A stretch of 42,059 bases of DNA, taken from NCBI GenBank assembly GCA_024239075.1, contig JANBVI010000021.1:1-42059 (forward strand), given 5' to 3'. Positions 30,958-38,984 of the stretch are shown here, one piece after another; within the stretch, counting starts at the first letter, position 1; each line of letters opens with the position of its first letter. The notes under the pieces are model-generated. The model was not told the DNA's origin and made no database searches. It saw nothing but the letters and a program-made list of their open reading frames with translations. The DNA is from Fischerella sp. CENA71 (GTDB lineage Bacteria; Cyanobacteriota; Cyanobacteriia; Cyanobacteriales; Nostocaceae). The position numbers were made by a program, and so were the translations under genes.

Positions 30958-32166
30958 TTACAACCAGGGGTGACGAGGTGGATTGACGTTGTTGAGGAAG
31001 TAGTTACCGACAGCGTAGTATTTCCAACGTACAGGATCGTGTAATGTATGCGCTCTGGCATTCCGCCAATGGCGATCGTAGTTAAACTCTTGCAAGGTAG
31101 ATTTCGTACCTGCTAATTCAAATAACTTGTTAGTTGCTAACAGTGATGCTTCAGTTGCTAGTGCTTTGGCTTCAGCAACTGCAATGGAAGCTTCAACTAC
31201 CTTAGTTTCTTCTAAGCCAGAAGCATTTGCCTCATCAATAAACTCACCTGCACGTCGCAGTAATGCTTCGGCTGCATGAACCTGGATTTGGATGTTACCG
31301 AAGTTATAGATAGTTAGAGGATCTTCGTAACCATGTTCTAAATTACTATCAACCCAGGGGCGGGTATGATTGCGAACAAAGTAGATCGTGTCCCGGACAG
31401 CAGCTTTGGCAATACCAACGTCCACAGCTGCTTGAATAATCTGGGCTACAGCACCCATCGGTGTGGCACGCTCAAAGGCTAAGTAATGGGGAATCACATG
31501 TTCTGATTTAACCTTCACATTCTCTAGAATGGTTGTGCCGCTAGCAGTGGTTCTTTGCCCAAAGCTCGTCCAGTCATCAAGTAAGGTTAACCCTTCTGCA
31601 TCCCGTTCGACAAAAGCGATTACTGTTTTACCTTCATCATTAGCTGCAATCACTGGAATCCAATGAGCTAACAGCGCACCAGCAGAGTAGTATTTGCGTC
31701 CATTGAGGACGTATCCATCACCAGACTTTTCCAAGCGTGTCCGCACGTCGGTAACAGATTTAGTGCCAATTTCCGAAAAAGCATTACCAAACCGCTTGCC
31801 TTGCAATACCAAATCAAAGAAAAAGTGCTTCTGTTCTTCTGTGCCATCTAACCGGATGGCTTCTACCATATACAGGTGATTTTGGGGAATTTGTCCCAGG
31901 CTGGGATCTGCCTGCGAGATAATTTTGATGACTTCTGCTAGGGTAATATTGGATACAAATACTCCACCATACTCTTTGGGAACTGTGATACCCCACAAAC
32001 CACTGGCAGAAAACTTTTTTACTTCCTCATAGGGTAAATGCCGCTCTCTATCGCGACCAGAATCTCCCTTGGCGAATTCATCTGCTAATTGGTGAGCGAT
32101 CGCAATCGCTTCTGCATCACTAGTAATTACATGGGCTTGCTGCTCAGTACTAATCACAGTTGTCAT
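30958..32166 (-). CDS. SfnB-like acyl-CoA dehydrogenase family oxidoreductase
   Basis: The 402-residue flavoprotein has the acyl-CoA dehydrogenase fold: GLWGITVPKEYGGVFVSNIT (about residues 55-74), NAFSEIGTKSVTDVRTRLEK and KYYSAGALLAHWIPVIAAND in the middle, and the C-terminal DRHWRNARAHTLHDPVRWKY. This subgroup includes SfnB and DszC-type enzymes of organosulfur metabolism, which use flavin rather than CoA esters. It lies 49 nt downstream of sfnG on the same strand, which supports a dimethyl sulfone or sulfonate role. Confidence 0.82.
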   Translation of the reverse strand: MTTVISTEQQAHVITSDAEAIAIAHQLADEFAKGDSGRDRERHLPYEEVKKFSASGLWGITVPKEYGGVFVSNITLAEVIKIISQADPSLGQIPQNHLYMVEAIRLDGTEEQKHFFFDLVLQGKRFGNAFSEIGTKSVTDVRTRLEKSGDGYVLNGRKYYSAGALLAHWIPVIAANDEGKTVIAFVERDAEGLTLLDDWTSFGQRTTASGTTILENVKVKSEHVIPHYLAFERATPMGAVAQIIQAAVDVGIAKAAVRDTIYFVRNHTRPWVDSNLEHGYEDPLTIYNFGNIQIQVHAAEALLRRAGEFIDEANASGLEETKVVEASIAVAEAKALATEASLLATNKLFELAGTKSTLQEFNYDRHWRNARAHTLHDPVRWKYYAVGNYFLNNVNPPRHPWL

Positions 32167-32215
32167 AATTTTGTCTTCCTGCTTTGTATGTTTTTCGTGT
32201 GCGAGTAAGGCTCAC

Positions 32216-33310
32216 TCACACAGTTACTAACTCATCAGATATGCGACGATGTGCTTCAATTTCTTGCACCAAAGGAATAACTGTGCGACCGAAGGCGGAT
32301 AGGTCATCGCTATAGTGGAGGAAGCCACCGAGAATTAAATCTACTCCGACTTCGTAGTACTGGCGGATGCGATCGGCAACTTGTTCAGCTGTACCAATCA
32401 AGCCTGTTCTGAAGCCATCGTTGTACTGCACTAAGTCTTCAAAATTAGAATTTGCCCACATTCCCTGACGTTCACGGGTGGATGCTCCTGCATGTTTGAC
32501 TGCCGCTCCAAAGCCTTCAACAGCTTCTTTGTCTGCCTGAGCAATAATCTCTCGCAGTAGAGCATGGGCCTCTGCCTCAGTCTCTCGTACCAAAATAAAA
32601 GCATTCAGTCCAAACTTCACCTTACGTCCTTGTTGATGTGCTAGAGCCGATACTTCCTGAATCTGTTGCCGCACACCGTCGATAGTATTGCCATTCATGA
32701 AATACCAGTCAGATACGCGGGATGCCATGCGTCGCGCTGCTTTTGAGTTTCCACCTTGGAAAATTTCTGGGTGTGGATTCTGATTGACTGGTCTGGGCTT
32801 TACCCAACCACCATTAATGCGGTAAAAGTCGCCTTTGAAGTGGAAATCATCTTCTGTCCACATACCTTTCAGCACACGAATAAATTCCTCGGAACGACGA
32901 TAGCGTTCGTCATGATCTAACCAAGGTTCGCCATAAATTGTGAACTCGTCTTTAAACCAACCGCTAACGACATTCAAGCAGAAGCGACCATTGGAAATAA
33001 AATCTATTGTCGCCCCCATCTTGGCAACCACACCTGGATGCCACAGTCCTGGATGAACAGCAGCAATCAATTTCAGCCGCTCAGTAACTGGTGCTAAAGC
33101 TGCTACAGTAGAAAGTGCTTCTAACTGGTATTCTGCACCATAGCTAGCAATAAACCTAGCCTGGGCTAAAGCGTAATCAAATCCAACTTGTTCAGCAGTT
33201 TGAGCTAGTTGAGCGTTGTAATCGAAAGTCCAATCTGTACGTTGGGGAATTTTACTGACTACTAATCCCCCGCTAACGTTAGGAACCCAGTATGCAAACT
33301 TAATATCCAT
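32216..33310 (-). CDS. sfnG: FMNH2-dependent dimethyl sulfone monooxygenase
   Basis: The 364-residue luciferase-like enzyme starts FAYWVPNVSGGLVVSKIPQR, which is characteristic of SfnG. GATIDFISNGRFCLNVVSGW, YGEPWLDHDERYRRSEEF and IFQGGNSKAARRMASRVSDW follow. SfnG converts dimethyl sulfone to methanesulfinate with reduced flavin, which could come from SsuE encoded elsewhere in this window. The protein is cytoplasmic. Upstream lie the binding protein and permease genes, downstream SfnB, so a sulfur-scavenging operon is likely. Confidence 0.88.
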   Translation of the reverse strand: MDIKFAYWVPNVSGGLVVSKIPQRTDWTFDYNAQLAQTAEQVGFDYALAQARFIASYGAEYQLEALSTVAALAPVTERLKLIAAVHPGLWHPGVVAKMGATIDFISNGRFCLNVVSGWFKDEFTIYGEPWLDHDERYRRSEEFIRVLKGMWTEDDFHFKGDFYRINGGWVKPRPVNQNPHPEIFQGGNSKAARRMASRVSDWYFMNGNTIDGVRQQIQEVSALAHQQGRKVKFGLNAFILVRETEAEAHALLREIIAQADKEAVEGFGAAVKHAGASTRERQGMWANSNFEDLVQYNDGFRTGLIGTAEQVADRIRQYYEVGVDLILGGFLHYSDDLSAFGRTVIPLVQEIEAHRRISDELVTV

Positions 33311-33454
33311 GATTTCAACTCTGTATTGAAGTTGGATGATAAATTTCTCAAGTTACGTTTAATATGAATGAGCTAAACTCGCATTTTTTGATCATGGAGT
33401 TTTTGCCAAAATACAGTCTGATGATAATAACGAACACAGATAAACACCGATGAT

Positions 33455-34267
33455 TCATCTGTGTACATCTGTGGTCAATTTCCAAAACTCGCTGTAAATC
33501 TGCCCCAGTACTCTATAGTCTTCTAATTCAATTGTGGCAAAACGCTTAACTCCTACTCGTTCCATTGCCGTTTGTAGTTTTGCATCTGTTTGCAATAATG
33601 CCGACTGCATTTGCTCAATCAAAGGTTTACCTAAACGCTGTGCTACTACCAACGGTGGCATAGGAGATGGACCAAGTACTTCTATCACACGCAAATGTTT
33701 TGATAATTCAGGAAAGTTGCGTAATTCTTGTTCTAATACCACACTGTCAATCGCTGCACAGTCTGCTAATCCCTCAGTGATCCAGCGAATGGAACGTTGA
33801 TGAGAGGCTGATTGTATCGTCTTGCCAAAAAAATCTGAGGGATATCTTTCTTGAACTAACTTGTAGCGCAGCAAATTATAACCACTGTTAGAACCAAGGT
33901 CGTTATAGCATAGGGTTTTTCCTGCCAAATCTGCAAATGCTTTTATATTGCTATCAACATTGACAATCACATCTGCAAAGTAAATAGGACGGTTGTAATA
34001 TCGAGATGATTGCATCACAGGTGCAACCAATGTCTGTAATTGGTCTGAAATCACCTGACAGTATCGAATTAGCGGTAATCCACAAATAAATGCTAGGTCT
34101 ATTTGGTCTTGCAATAGTAGCGGATCTTCCAGAGGGTCGTATTCTCCTTGGTGTAGCTTTATTTCTAATCCTAAAACATGACTTAGATAAGCTGTAATTG
34201 CTTGGTAGAATCCGAACCAATTGGGAGCTAAGTAGGATACAGCACGCAGTTTTGGTAAGATAGTCAT
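33455..34267 (-). CDS. PhnD/SsuA-like substrate-binding protein
   Basis: I start at ATG 34267, which overlaps the stop of the upstream small gene (ATGA); the open frame extends to 34324 but that part lies inside the neighbour. The 270-residue product resembles PhnD-type phosphate/phosphonate ABC binding proteins: SYLAPNWFGFYQAITAYLSH, DQIDLAFICGLPLIRY, FADLAGKTLCYNDLGSNSGY and ITEGLADCAAIDSVVLEQEL. No signal peptide is visible, so it may be held at the membrane by the small TM protein. In this context the ligand may be a sulfone or sulfonate. Confidence 0.7.
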   Translation of the reverse strand: MTILPKLRAVSYLAPNWFGFYQAITAYLSHVLGLEIKLHQGEYDPLEDPLLLQDQIDLAFICGLPLIRYCQVISDQLQTLVAPVMQSSRYYNRPIYFADVIVNVDSNIKAFADLAGKTLCYNDLGSNSGYNLLRYKLVQERYPSDFFGKTIQSASHQRSIRWITEGLADCAAIDSVVLEQELRNFPELSKHLRVIEVLGPSPMPPLVVAQRLGKPLIEQMQSALLQTDAKLQTAMERVGVKRFATIELEDYRVLGQIYSEFWKLTTDVHR

Positions 34268-34500
34268 TCTTGTTCTACAACAGTGTGATGCTTGGAAACT
34301 TGTGTTATTTTCCGACCTGACCAATGAATGTATAAAAAGCCCAAGCTAGCAAAGGTCAACAGCATTATTCCAAAAACTGTCGTGTATGCTTTAGTGTGCC
34401 ACCATAGCCGCGCGATCCATGCAGCACCTTTTTTTGGTAACTTCCATAAATCATAGTTATTAACCCTTTTAGTCTTGTGGATAGTTTGGGCTAATGTCAT
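34264..34500 (-). CDS. Small single-TM protein
   Basis: The 78-residue protein has a basic N-terminus and one membrane segment (about residues 41-60, TTVFGIMLLTFASLGFLYIH). Its end overlaps the start of the binding-protein gene. It may be a membrane partner or the displaced anchor of that protein, which lacks its own signal. The family is not recognised. Confidence 0.5.
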   Translation of the reverse strand: MTLAQTIHKTKRVNNYDLWKLPKKGAAWIARLWWHTKAYTTVFGIMLLTFASLGFLYIHWSGRKITQVSKHHTVVEQE

Positions 34501-34593
34501 TTTGATTGCTTCCTTAAATTTAAATCCGGCAAACCGATAAACTTACAGTAGATTGTATAACAAATCATCCCGATTCGTCAAAACAACTTGACC

Positions 34594-35397
34594 TTAGCCC
34601 TTTACATAATTGGGATTCCACTGCAACCAGTAGTTTTCTAATCCTCTGGCAACGACATCTGCTAATTTTCCAAATAGGGCGTATAATAAAATACTCAAAA
34701 CTACCACATCGGTTTGCATAAATTCTCTAGCATTCATTGCCATATAACCAATGCCAGAATCAGCAGCGATAGTTTCTGCGACGATAAGTGTCAACCACAT
34801 AATCCCCAGAGAAAAGCGCACACCCACTAAAATAGAAGACATTGCCCCTGGTAAAATAATTCGCCAAAACAAACCCCAAGCATTTAAACCATAAATTTTT
34901 CCCATCTCAATCAATCCGGAATCAACGCTACGAATGCCGTGAAAAGTATTTAAATAGATGGGGAACATTACACCTAAAGATACAAGAAATAATCGAGCTT
35001 CATCACCGATCCCAAACCATAAAATCACTAGAGGAATTAAAGCTAAGTTAGGAATATTACGGAGCATCTGGATAGATGTATCTAACAATTTTTCGGCAAT
35101 GGGAGAAATGCCGTTAAGTAAACCTAAACCAAACCCAATACTTCCCCCAACTAAAAAACCCATAATAGCTCGTGTAGCACTAATGGTAATATTTCTAAAT
35201 AGTTCGCCTGTTTTTGCTAATTCAATCGCAGCACTGAATACACTGAGAGGGGCAGGTAAAATTCTTGTGGGAATTAAGCCAATAGAAGATAATAATTGCC
35301 ACACAGCAAGTATTGATATGGGTACAGCCCAAGGTATAAGTGACTGAATATGACGATTCTTTAAAAACTTAAACTGGAGTTTATTTTTTTTCATCAT
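34594..35397 (-). CDS. SsuC/TauC-like ABC permease
   Basis: From the ATG pair at 35397/35394 (GAGG just ahead) the product has about 267 residues and six helices. The start PWAVPISILAVWQLLSSIGL and the ATPase-contact loop GLIEMGKIYGLNAWGLFWRI are typical of nitrate/sulfonate/taurine permeases. A matching ATPase gene is not in this window, so it is either borrowed from elsewhere or the operon is incomplete. It heads the run permease, small TM protein, binding protein, SfnG, SfnB. Confidence 0.85.
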   Translation of the reverse strand: MMKKNKLQFKFLKNRHIQSLIPWAVPISILAVWQLLSSIGLIPTRILPAPLSVFSAAIELAKTGELFRNITISATRAIMGFLVGGSIGFGLGLLNGISPIAEKLLDTSIQMLRNIPNLALIPLVILWFGIGDEARLFLVSLGVMFPIYLNTFHGIRSVDSGLIEMGKIYGLNAWGLFWRIILPGAMSSILVGVRFSLGIMWLTLIVAETIAADSGIGYMAMNAREFMQTDVVVLSILLYALFGKLADVVARGLENYWLQWNPNYVKG

Positions 35398-35551
35398 ATG
35401 CCTCGAATTAAAATTTACACGGGAAGAGGAGATAATTTTCATAGGGTTTTGCGAACTTTATGAATAATGTTTATGAAGTACTGGCTGGAATTGCATATTT
35501 CGCAAATCTTGCATTTGTTAGCTCACCTTTGAGGAAATTTGTGATTTTAAA

Positions 35552-35687
35552 TCAATACGCTTCAGTTAAGATTTTGATTTCCCCTAGCCCCTATGAAAAT
35601 GGAGGAACTGGAGTCTTGAAGTCCCCCTTGTAAAAGTGAATTTAGGGGTGATTCAAAGATTTAATTGTACTAACTGAACCGTATTGA
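35552..35687. mobile_element. MITE-like element with 17-bp terminal inverted repeats
   Basis: TCAATACGCTTCAGTTA (35552-35568) and TAACTGAACCGTATTGA (35671-35687) are inverted repeats matching at 16 of 17 bases. The 136-bp interior has no gene. A target duplication was not resolved with certainty. It inserted between the permease gene and the remnant upstream. Confidence 0.6.
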
Positions 35688-35918
35688 ATTTTAACTTGTG
35701 AATTTTTGTTGAGAAAATAAATAGTTAATTATTTCATACATTTGAAACAATACTACCTATTTAAATTTGGTATTTTTGTTTGATTTATTGATCTATAATT
35801 GAGAATTGAAATTTTCTCAACTGCAAAATTGAGTTTTATTAATTAGGAAGTAAGGTGGGTAACTCCCACCTTGAGATGAGAGGAGTCTACTGTGGCAAAA
35901 ACTTGTAATTTAGGAATA

Positions 35919-36029
35919 TTAAGTAACGAGGGGTAATGCTTGATTAAGCGTCCAGTTACCGATATCTCGGAGTTTGTAATCTACGGTATCTTGTAGGGTA
36001 AAGATACGTAGATCCCGCCAGTAACGATC
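35919..36029 (-). pseudogene. C-terminal remnant of SfnB-like acyl-CoA dehydrogenase
   Basis: The minus strand reads DRYWRDLRIFTLQDTVDYKL and then RDIGNWTLNQALPLVT before a TAA. It matches the C-terminal end of the intact SfnB-like protein downstream (DRHWRNARAHTLHDPVRWKY). The rest of the gene is gone; upstream the frame stays open without recognisable sequence into operator site 3. A deletion appears to have joined a promoter to the tail of a second dehydrogenase gene. Confidence 0.7.
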
Positions 36030-36098
36030 AAAAAAGCAAAATATTCCATGGTATTTGTACCATAAACTTGTATAGTGATTTGATATGCTTTCAGATAA

Positions 36099-36126
36099 AT
36101 ACGGTAAATTGGTAGGATAACCGTAT
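36099..36126. promoter_or_regulatory. Operator site 3: ATACGGT-N14-ACCGTAT
   Basis: This copy has perfect 7-bp arms. It lies upstream of the dehydrogenase remnant and hence of the permease to SfnB run. No intact gene now starts directly beside it; on the plus strand an AAGGA and an eight-codon frame follow. Confidence 0.65.
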
Positions 36127-36204
36127 ATTGTTTATAGTAGTTTTACATAGTTAAAAACAAAATACAAGGATATTTTGTAAAAAAATGCAAAACTCAAAAA
36201 CCTT

Positions 36205-36444
36205 TTAACCCAATTCAAATCCCAAATTCTTCAATGCTTCCTGTAACCTATCCCGTCCTGATAAAGACTCAACAAAGCCCACTCGTTTAGTTGGGTATTC
36301 CGTCCAATCAACAGGGACATTCATCTTTTGGGAATTGTCAAAGGCTTTCATCACCTGATTGTAAAATGCGATCGCGCAATTATTGTTACCAGTCTGACAC
36401 TGGATTGAGAATAATTTCTTTAACGCAATCATCAAACACTTCAA
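36205..36444 (-). CDS. Hypothetical small protein
   Basis: The 79-residue frame is not recognised. The C-terminal half (VDWTEYPTKRVGFVESLSGR and RLQEALKNLGFELG) looks like structured coding sequence, while the N-terminus looks less so. No ribosome binding site is clear. It may be a fragment of a longer gene. Confidence 0.35.
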   Translation of the reverse strand: MKCLMIALKKLFSIQCQTGNNNCAIAFYNQVMKAFDNSQKMNVPVDWTEYPTKRVGFVESLSGRDRLQEALKNLGFELG

Positions 36445-36594
36445 AGTAAATCTATACGTTAAATGTATTCTGATACCAAAGTATTTTTATCTAACTTGTA
36501 ACAATCTTGTTTATTAACCTAAACTTAAACTAAAGTTAATCTATCAAGATTACGGATATTCTACTTAACATTCAGAATATCAGGAGTATAAGCA

Positions 36595-37113
36595 ATGAAT
36601 GTTATGTTCCTTACTTCCAATGATTGGTTGCATATAGGTTTTAGACTGGGGCTGGCAATGTTTGTAGGTTGCGTGATCGGACTTAACAGAGAGCGTAAGG
36701 GTAGACCAGCTGGGATGAGAACTTTTATGTTAGTGAGTATGGGTGCAGCGCTTTTTGTCATGATTCCATTACAAGCCGAGGGAGATAGTCCCTATGCAGC
36801 AACTAACGCACTCAGTCGCACTATTCAGGGAGTAACTACAGGAGTTGGCTTTCTAGGAGCTGGGTTGATTTTGCAGCAGTCTTCCACACCATCATCAGAT
36901 ACACCAAAAGTACGCGGATTAACTACCGCAGCTTCAGTATGGATTGCCGCAGCATTAGGAGCAGCGATTGGTTGTGGTTTATGGCAAATGGGTGTTATGG
37001 GAGCTTTGCTGACTTTAGTAACATTAAGTGGTGTAAAGCGTTTGCGAAAGTCAGTTAATTTAGCTACCAATAAAGAGTCAACAACATCACTTGCTGAAGA
37101 TATAGAAGATTAA
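36595..37113 (+). CDS. MgtC/SapB family membrane protein
   Basis: The 172-residue protein has about four to five helices and MgtC hallmarks: LAMFVGCVIGLNRERKGRPA (about residues 20-39), GMRTFMLVSMGAALF, TTGVGFLGAGLILQ and VRGLTTAASVWIAAALGAAI. The family is linked to growth at low Mg2+ and to membrane energetics, and its transport role is disputed. CAGGAG 8 nt ahead supports the start. The Glu-rich tail is short, and the C-terminal ACT-like domain of long MgtC proteins is absent. Confidence 0.88.
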   Translation: MNVMFLTSNDWLHIGFRLGLAMFVGCVIGLNRERKGRPAGMRTFMLVSMGAALFVMIPLQAEGDSPYAATNALSRTIQGVTTGVGFLGAGLILQQSSTPSSDTPKVRGLTTAASVWIAAALGAAIGCGLWQMGVMGALLTLVTLSGVKRLRKSVNLATNKESTTSLAEDIED

Positions 37114-37194
37114 GTTTTCTTACTTGAAATAGTGATCAACAAAATAGAACTTGATTTTTGCCGTCATGTATGAAAATATTTCTATAATCATCAA

Positions 37195-37222
37195 ATACGG
37201 TTTATCTATATATTGACCGTAC
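37195..37222. promoter_or_regulatory. Operator site 4: ATACGGT-N14-ACCGTAC
   Basis: The fourth inverted repeat lies in the gene-free stretch between mgtC and the convergent Rrf2 gene. A GTAAGGAG follows on the plus strand (37246-37253), but no gene begins there, so this looks like an orphaned promoter. A second inverted repeat (CATTAATC at 37308, GATTAATG at 37332) is nearby. Confidence 0.6.
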
Positions 37223-37441
37223 AATACTAAAATAATATTCTTTTGTAAGGAGTAAGCACAGAAGTTTAATTACAAGTCTAAGCATGGATGTTGATTGAAA
37301 ACTCTGTCATTAATCGTTTATATTTATGAATGATTAATGGTATTTATTTAAATCAGTAGTTGTTAAGAATTGTATACACCCAAGTAAATAAAAATGTAAC
37401 TTTTCCTACACCCTTAAACCCAGACACTCCTATATCCTTAT

Positions 37442-37882
37442 CTAAATATAATACATGGGTTCAGATTGGTTTTGATTTTCTCGTTGCTCATAAAGATCCT
37501 GGAGTGTATATTTATTTAAGACAGCATTCACTGCTTGATACGCTTCCAGATAAAAACTTTCAATAATTTTTCTATCTTTCGTTGTTTGATTGGAAGTATC
37601 AGCAAAATTAGCAATTCCTGAACCCCCTTCAATACAATTAAATGCATCCAAAAGCGTAATTTGGCTAGGCTTTCGCGTTAGTATATAGCCACCTTTAGAA
37701 CCACGTGTACTTTTAATTAAACCTCCATTTCTTAATGTTGCCAATATTTGTTCTAAATAACGGCTAGGAATATTTTGAACTGCTGCTATTTGGCGAATAT
37801 GTAGAAATTCACCTTTAGGATAAGCACTTGTCAGTTCTAAGAGAGCTAGAAGTGTGTATTCATATTTACTGGAGAATTGCAC
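37442..37882 (-). CDS. Rrf2 family transcriptional regulator
   Basis: The 146-residue protein has the Rrf2 winged helix: MQFSSKYEYTLLALLELTSA, IRQIAAVQNIPSRYLEQILA (recognition helices) and LIKSTRGSKGGYILTRKPSQ (wing). The three-cysteine cluster that holds Fe-S in IscR is absent; only one Cys is present (FNCIEGG), so it resembles CymR-like members that sense sulfur status through a partner enzyme. That, and its place beside sulfur genes, makes it a candidate binder of the 28-bp repeats, although none of the four sites lies in its own promoter. Confidence 0.88.
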   Translation of the reverse strand: MQFSSKYEYTLLALLELTSAYPKGEFLHIRQIAAVQNIPSRYLEQILATLRNGGLIKSTRGSKGGYILTRKPSQITLLDAFNCIEGGSGIANFADTSNQTTKDRKIIESFYLEAYQAVNAVLNKYTLQDLYEQRENQNQSEPMYYI

Positions 37883-38187
37883 GGGTGTTAATGCTCTTGT
37901 TTATTACTTATGAGTGTTAAGTAATTGAATAGATTTAGTTTTGTTCAAACTAAACCTCATTTGATATTGGAACTGAGCGATCGCTAATTGATTTTACTCT
38001 AAAGAGTCTGAATCATAAAAGCAATTGTTTTTTCTTTTTATTTTCATAAATTAAAGTGATTATAGCCTTTTTAAGTAGATAAAAATGAGAAATAGCTTTA
38101 ACATCCATATCATAAGGCTTTTGGGAATTACTCTTGCTGAGTTTTGCAGATTGATATGAGGATTGACCGTATCTTCTAACAAAAAAA
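37883..38187. other. Gene-free spacer upstream of the Rrf2 gene
   Basis: This AT-rich stretch holds the presumed promoter of the Rrf2 gene and one HIP1-like site. A half-site, ACCGTAT, occurs at 38167-38173 without a partner arm at the right distance. No gene is supported. Confidence 0.45.
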
Positions 38188-38207
38188 TAGCCCCTTTTTT
38201 GGGGCTA
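38188..38207 (-). terminator. Intrinsic terminator of the copper operon
   Basis: TAGCCCC (38188-38194) and GGGGCTA (38201-38207) form a 7-bp GC-rich stem with a 6-nt loop. Read on the minus strand it is followed by seven T residues, so it ends the transcript that contains the cupredoxin gene. Confidence 0.8.
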
Positions 38208-38270
38208 ATCAAATATACTTCTTCGTTTATAGTTATCAAGCTCACGCTGGGTGCAGATGCTCTCACTTTA

Positions 38271-38840
38271 TCATGCTGAAATCTGTGTAGAAAATTGCTG
38301 TGTACCAAGAGCATTGGATGGCTCTACTTCAATCACACCACGAAACATATTCATACCGCAGGTAAAGGTGTAAGTTCCTGGTTGGTTGGGAGTAAACTCA
38401 ATCGGAGTAACTTGGTTTAGGGGTAGTTCTTGAGCAATATGAAAATCAGGAAATCGGATTTCTTCAAGGCAACTGCTGGAGTCTTTGCGGTAGAAATTGA
38501 GCCGCACTTTTTGGCCTGAATTAACTACCACTTGGCTTGGTTCATACCCGCCATCAACGGTAATTGTTACCTCCTGGATGCCCTGCTTTGATTGTGCTTT
38601 TTGCGATTTTGGTTTACTCAGCAAAAACCACCATAACTCCAGTCCTATCAATCCTAATCCGCCAGCTGTAACGGCTGCTTTTGCCCACAAGGGTTGTTCG
38701 ATACGACGGAACTGACTTGTTTGCTTCGTTTGAGATGGTTGCATCTGTTCGTGGGACATCTGTGCAACTGCTTTGTGAGAAGTAATTCCAAATATCAATC
38801 CCAAACTCGCAACACTGCCAATAATTGCTATTCTGTTCAT
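38271..38840 (-). CDS. Membrane-anchored cupredoxin-domain protein
   Basis: The 189-residue protein has an N-terminal signal (about residues 5-26), a polar His/Met-containing linker (QMSHEQMQPSQ), a second hydrophobic segment (about 53-73) and a cupredoxin domain. VTITVDGGYEPSQVVVNSGQ, SSCLEEIRFPDF and GTYTFTCGMNMFRGVIEVEP give Cys and Met residues that could bind copper. It lies in one minus-strand run with the copper ATPase and a 30-residue peptide and ends at a strong terminator, so a role in periplasmic or lumenal copper delivery or detoxification is likely. Confidence 0.8.
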   Translation of the reverse strand: MNRIAIIGSVASLGLIFGITSHKAVAQMSHEQMQPSQTKQTSQFRRIEQPLWAKAAVTAGGLGLIGLELWWFLLSKPKSQKAQSKQGIQEVTITVDGGYEPSQVVVNSGQKVRLNFYRKDSSSCLEEIRFPDFHIAQELPLNQVTPIEFTPNQPGTYTFTCGMNMFRGVIEVEPSNALGTQQFSTQISA

Positions 38841-38881
38841 TATTTAAACGCCTCCATTGGCAAATATAACTACATTGCAAG

Positions 38882-38974
38882 TTATGCTAATGCGCCGGAA
38901 ATAGCTCCAAGTAAAAATCCAAATCCTGCCAAAGTTCCAAAAAATGTTACTTTCTTAAGCATGTTTCTACTCAT
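38882..38974 (-). CDS. 30-residue membrane peptide
   Basis: ATG 38974 lies 10 nt after the ATPase stop and opens MSRNMLKKVTFFGTLAGFGF followed by LLGAISGALA. Basic N-terminus and glycine-spaced hydrophobic helix suggest a single-span small protein, possibly a regulator of the ATPase. The ribosome binding site is weak, so translation would depend on coupling with the ATPase gene. Confidence 0.5.
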   Translation of the reverse strand: MSRNMLKKVTFFGTLAGFGFLLGAISGALA

Positions 38975-38984
38975 TGTGATTTAT

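Noticed and set aside
35671-35687. ACCGTAT in this stretch as a fifth operator site
   Set aside because: It is one end of the MITE-like element, and no TACGG arm lies 14 bp away.
35984-36010. TACGGTATC stretch as a further operator
   Set aside because: It lies inside the coding remnant of the acyl-CoA dehydrogenase and lacks the second arm.
37360-37566. 68-codon plus-strand frame opposite the Rrf2 gene
   Set aside because: Its second half is the antisense of a well-supported Rrf2 gene, and no start signal is seen.
38160-38175. ACCGTAT half-site upstream of the Rrf2 gene as an autoregulatory operator
   Set aside because: No matching arm at the fixed 14-bp distance; a half-site of seven bases is expected by chance in AT-rich DNA.
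38060-38314. 84-codon minus-strand frame overlapping the cupredoxin gene end
   Set aside because: It contains the intrinsic terminator of the copper operon, lacks a ribosome binding site and does not resemble a protein family.
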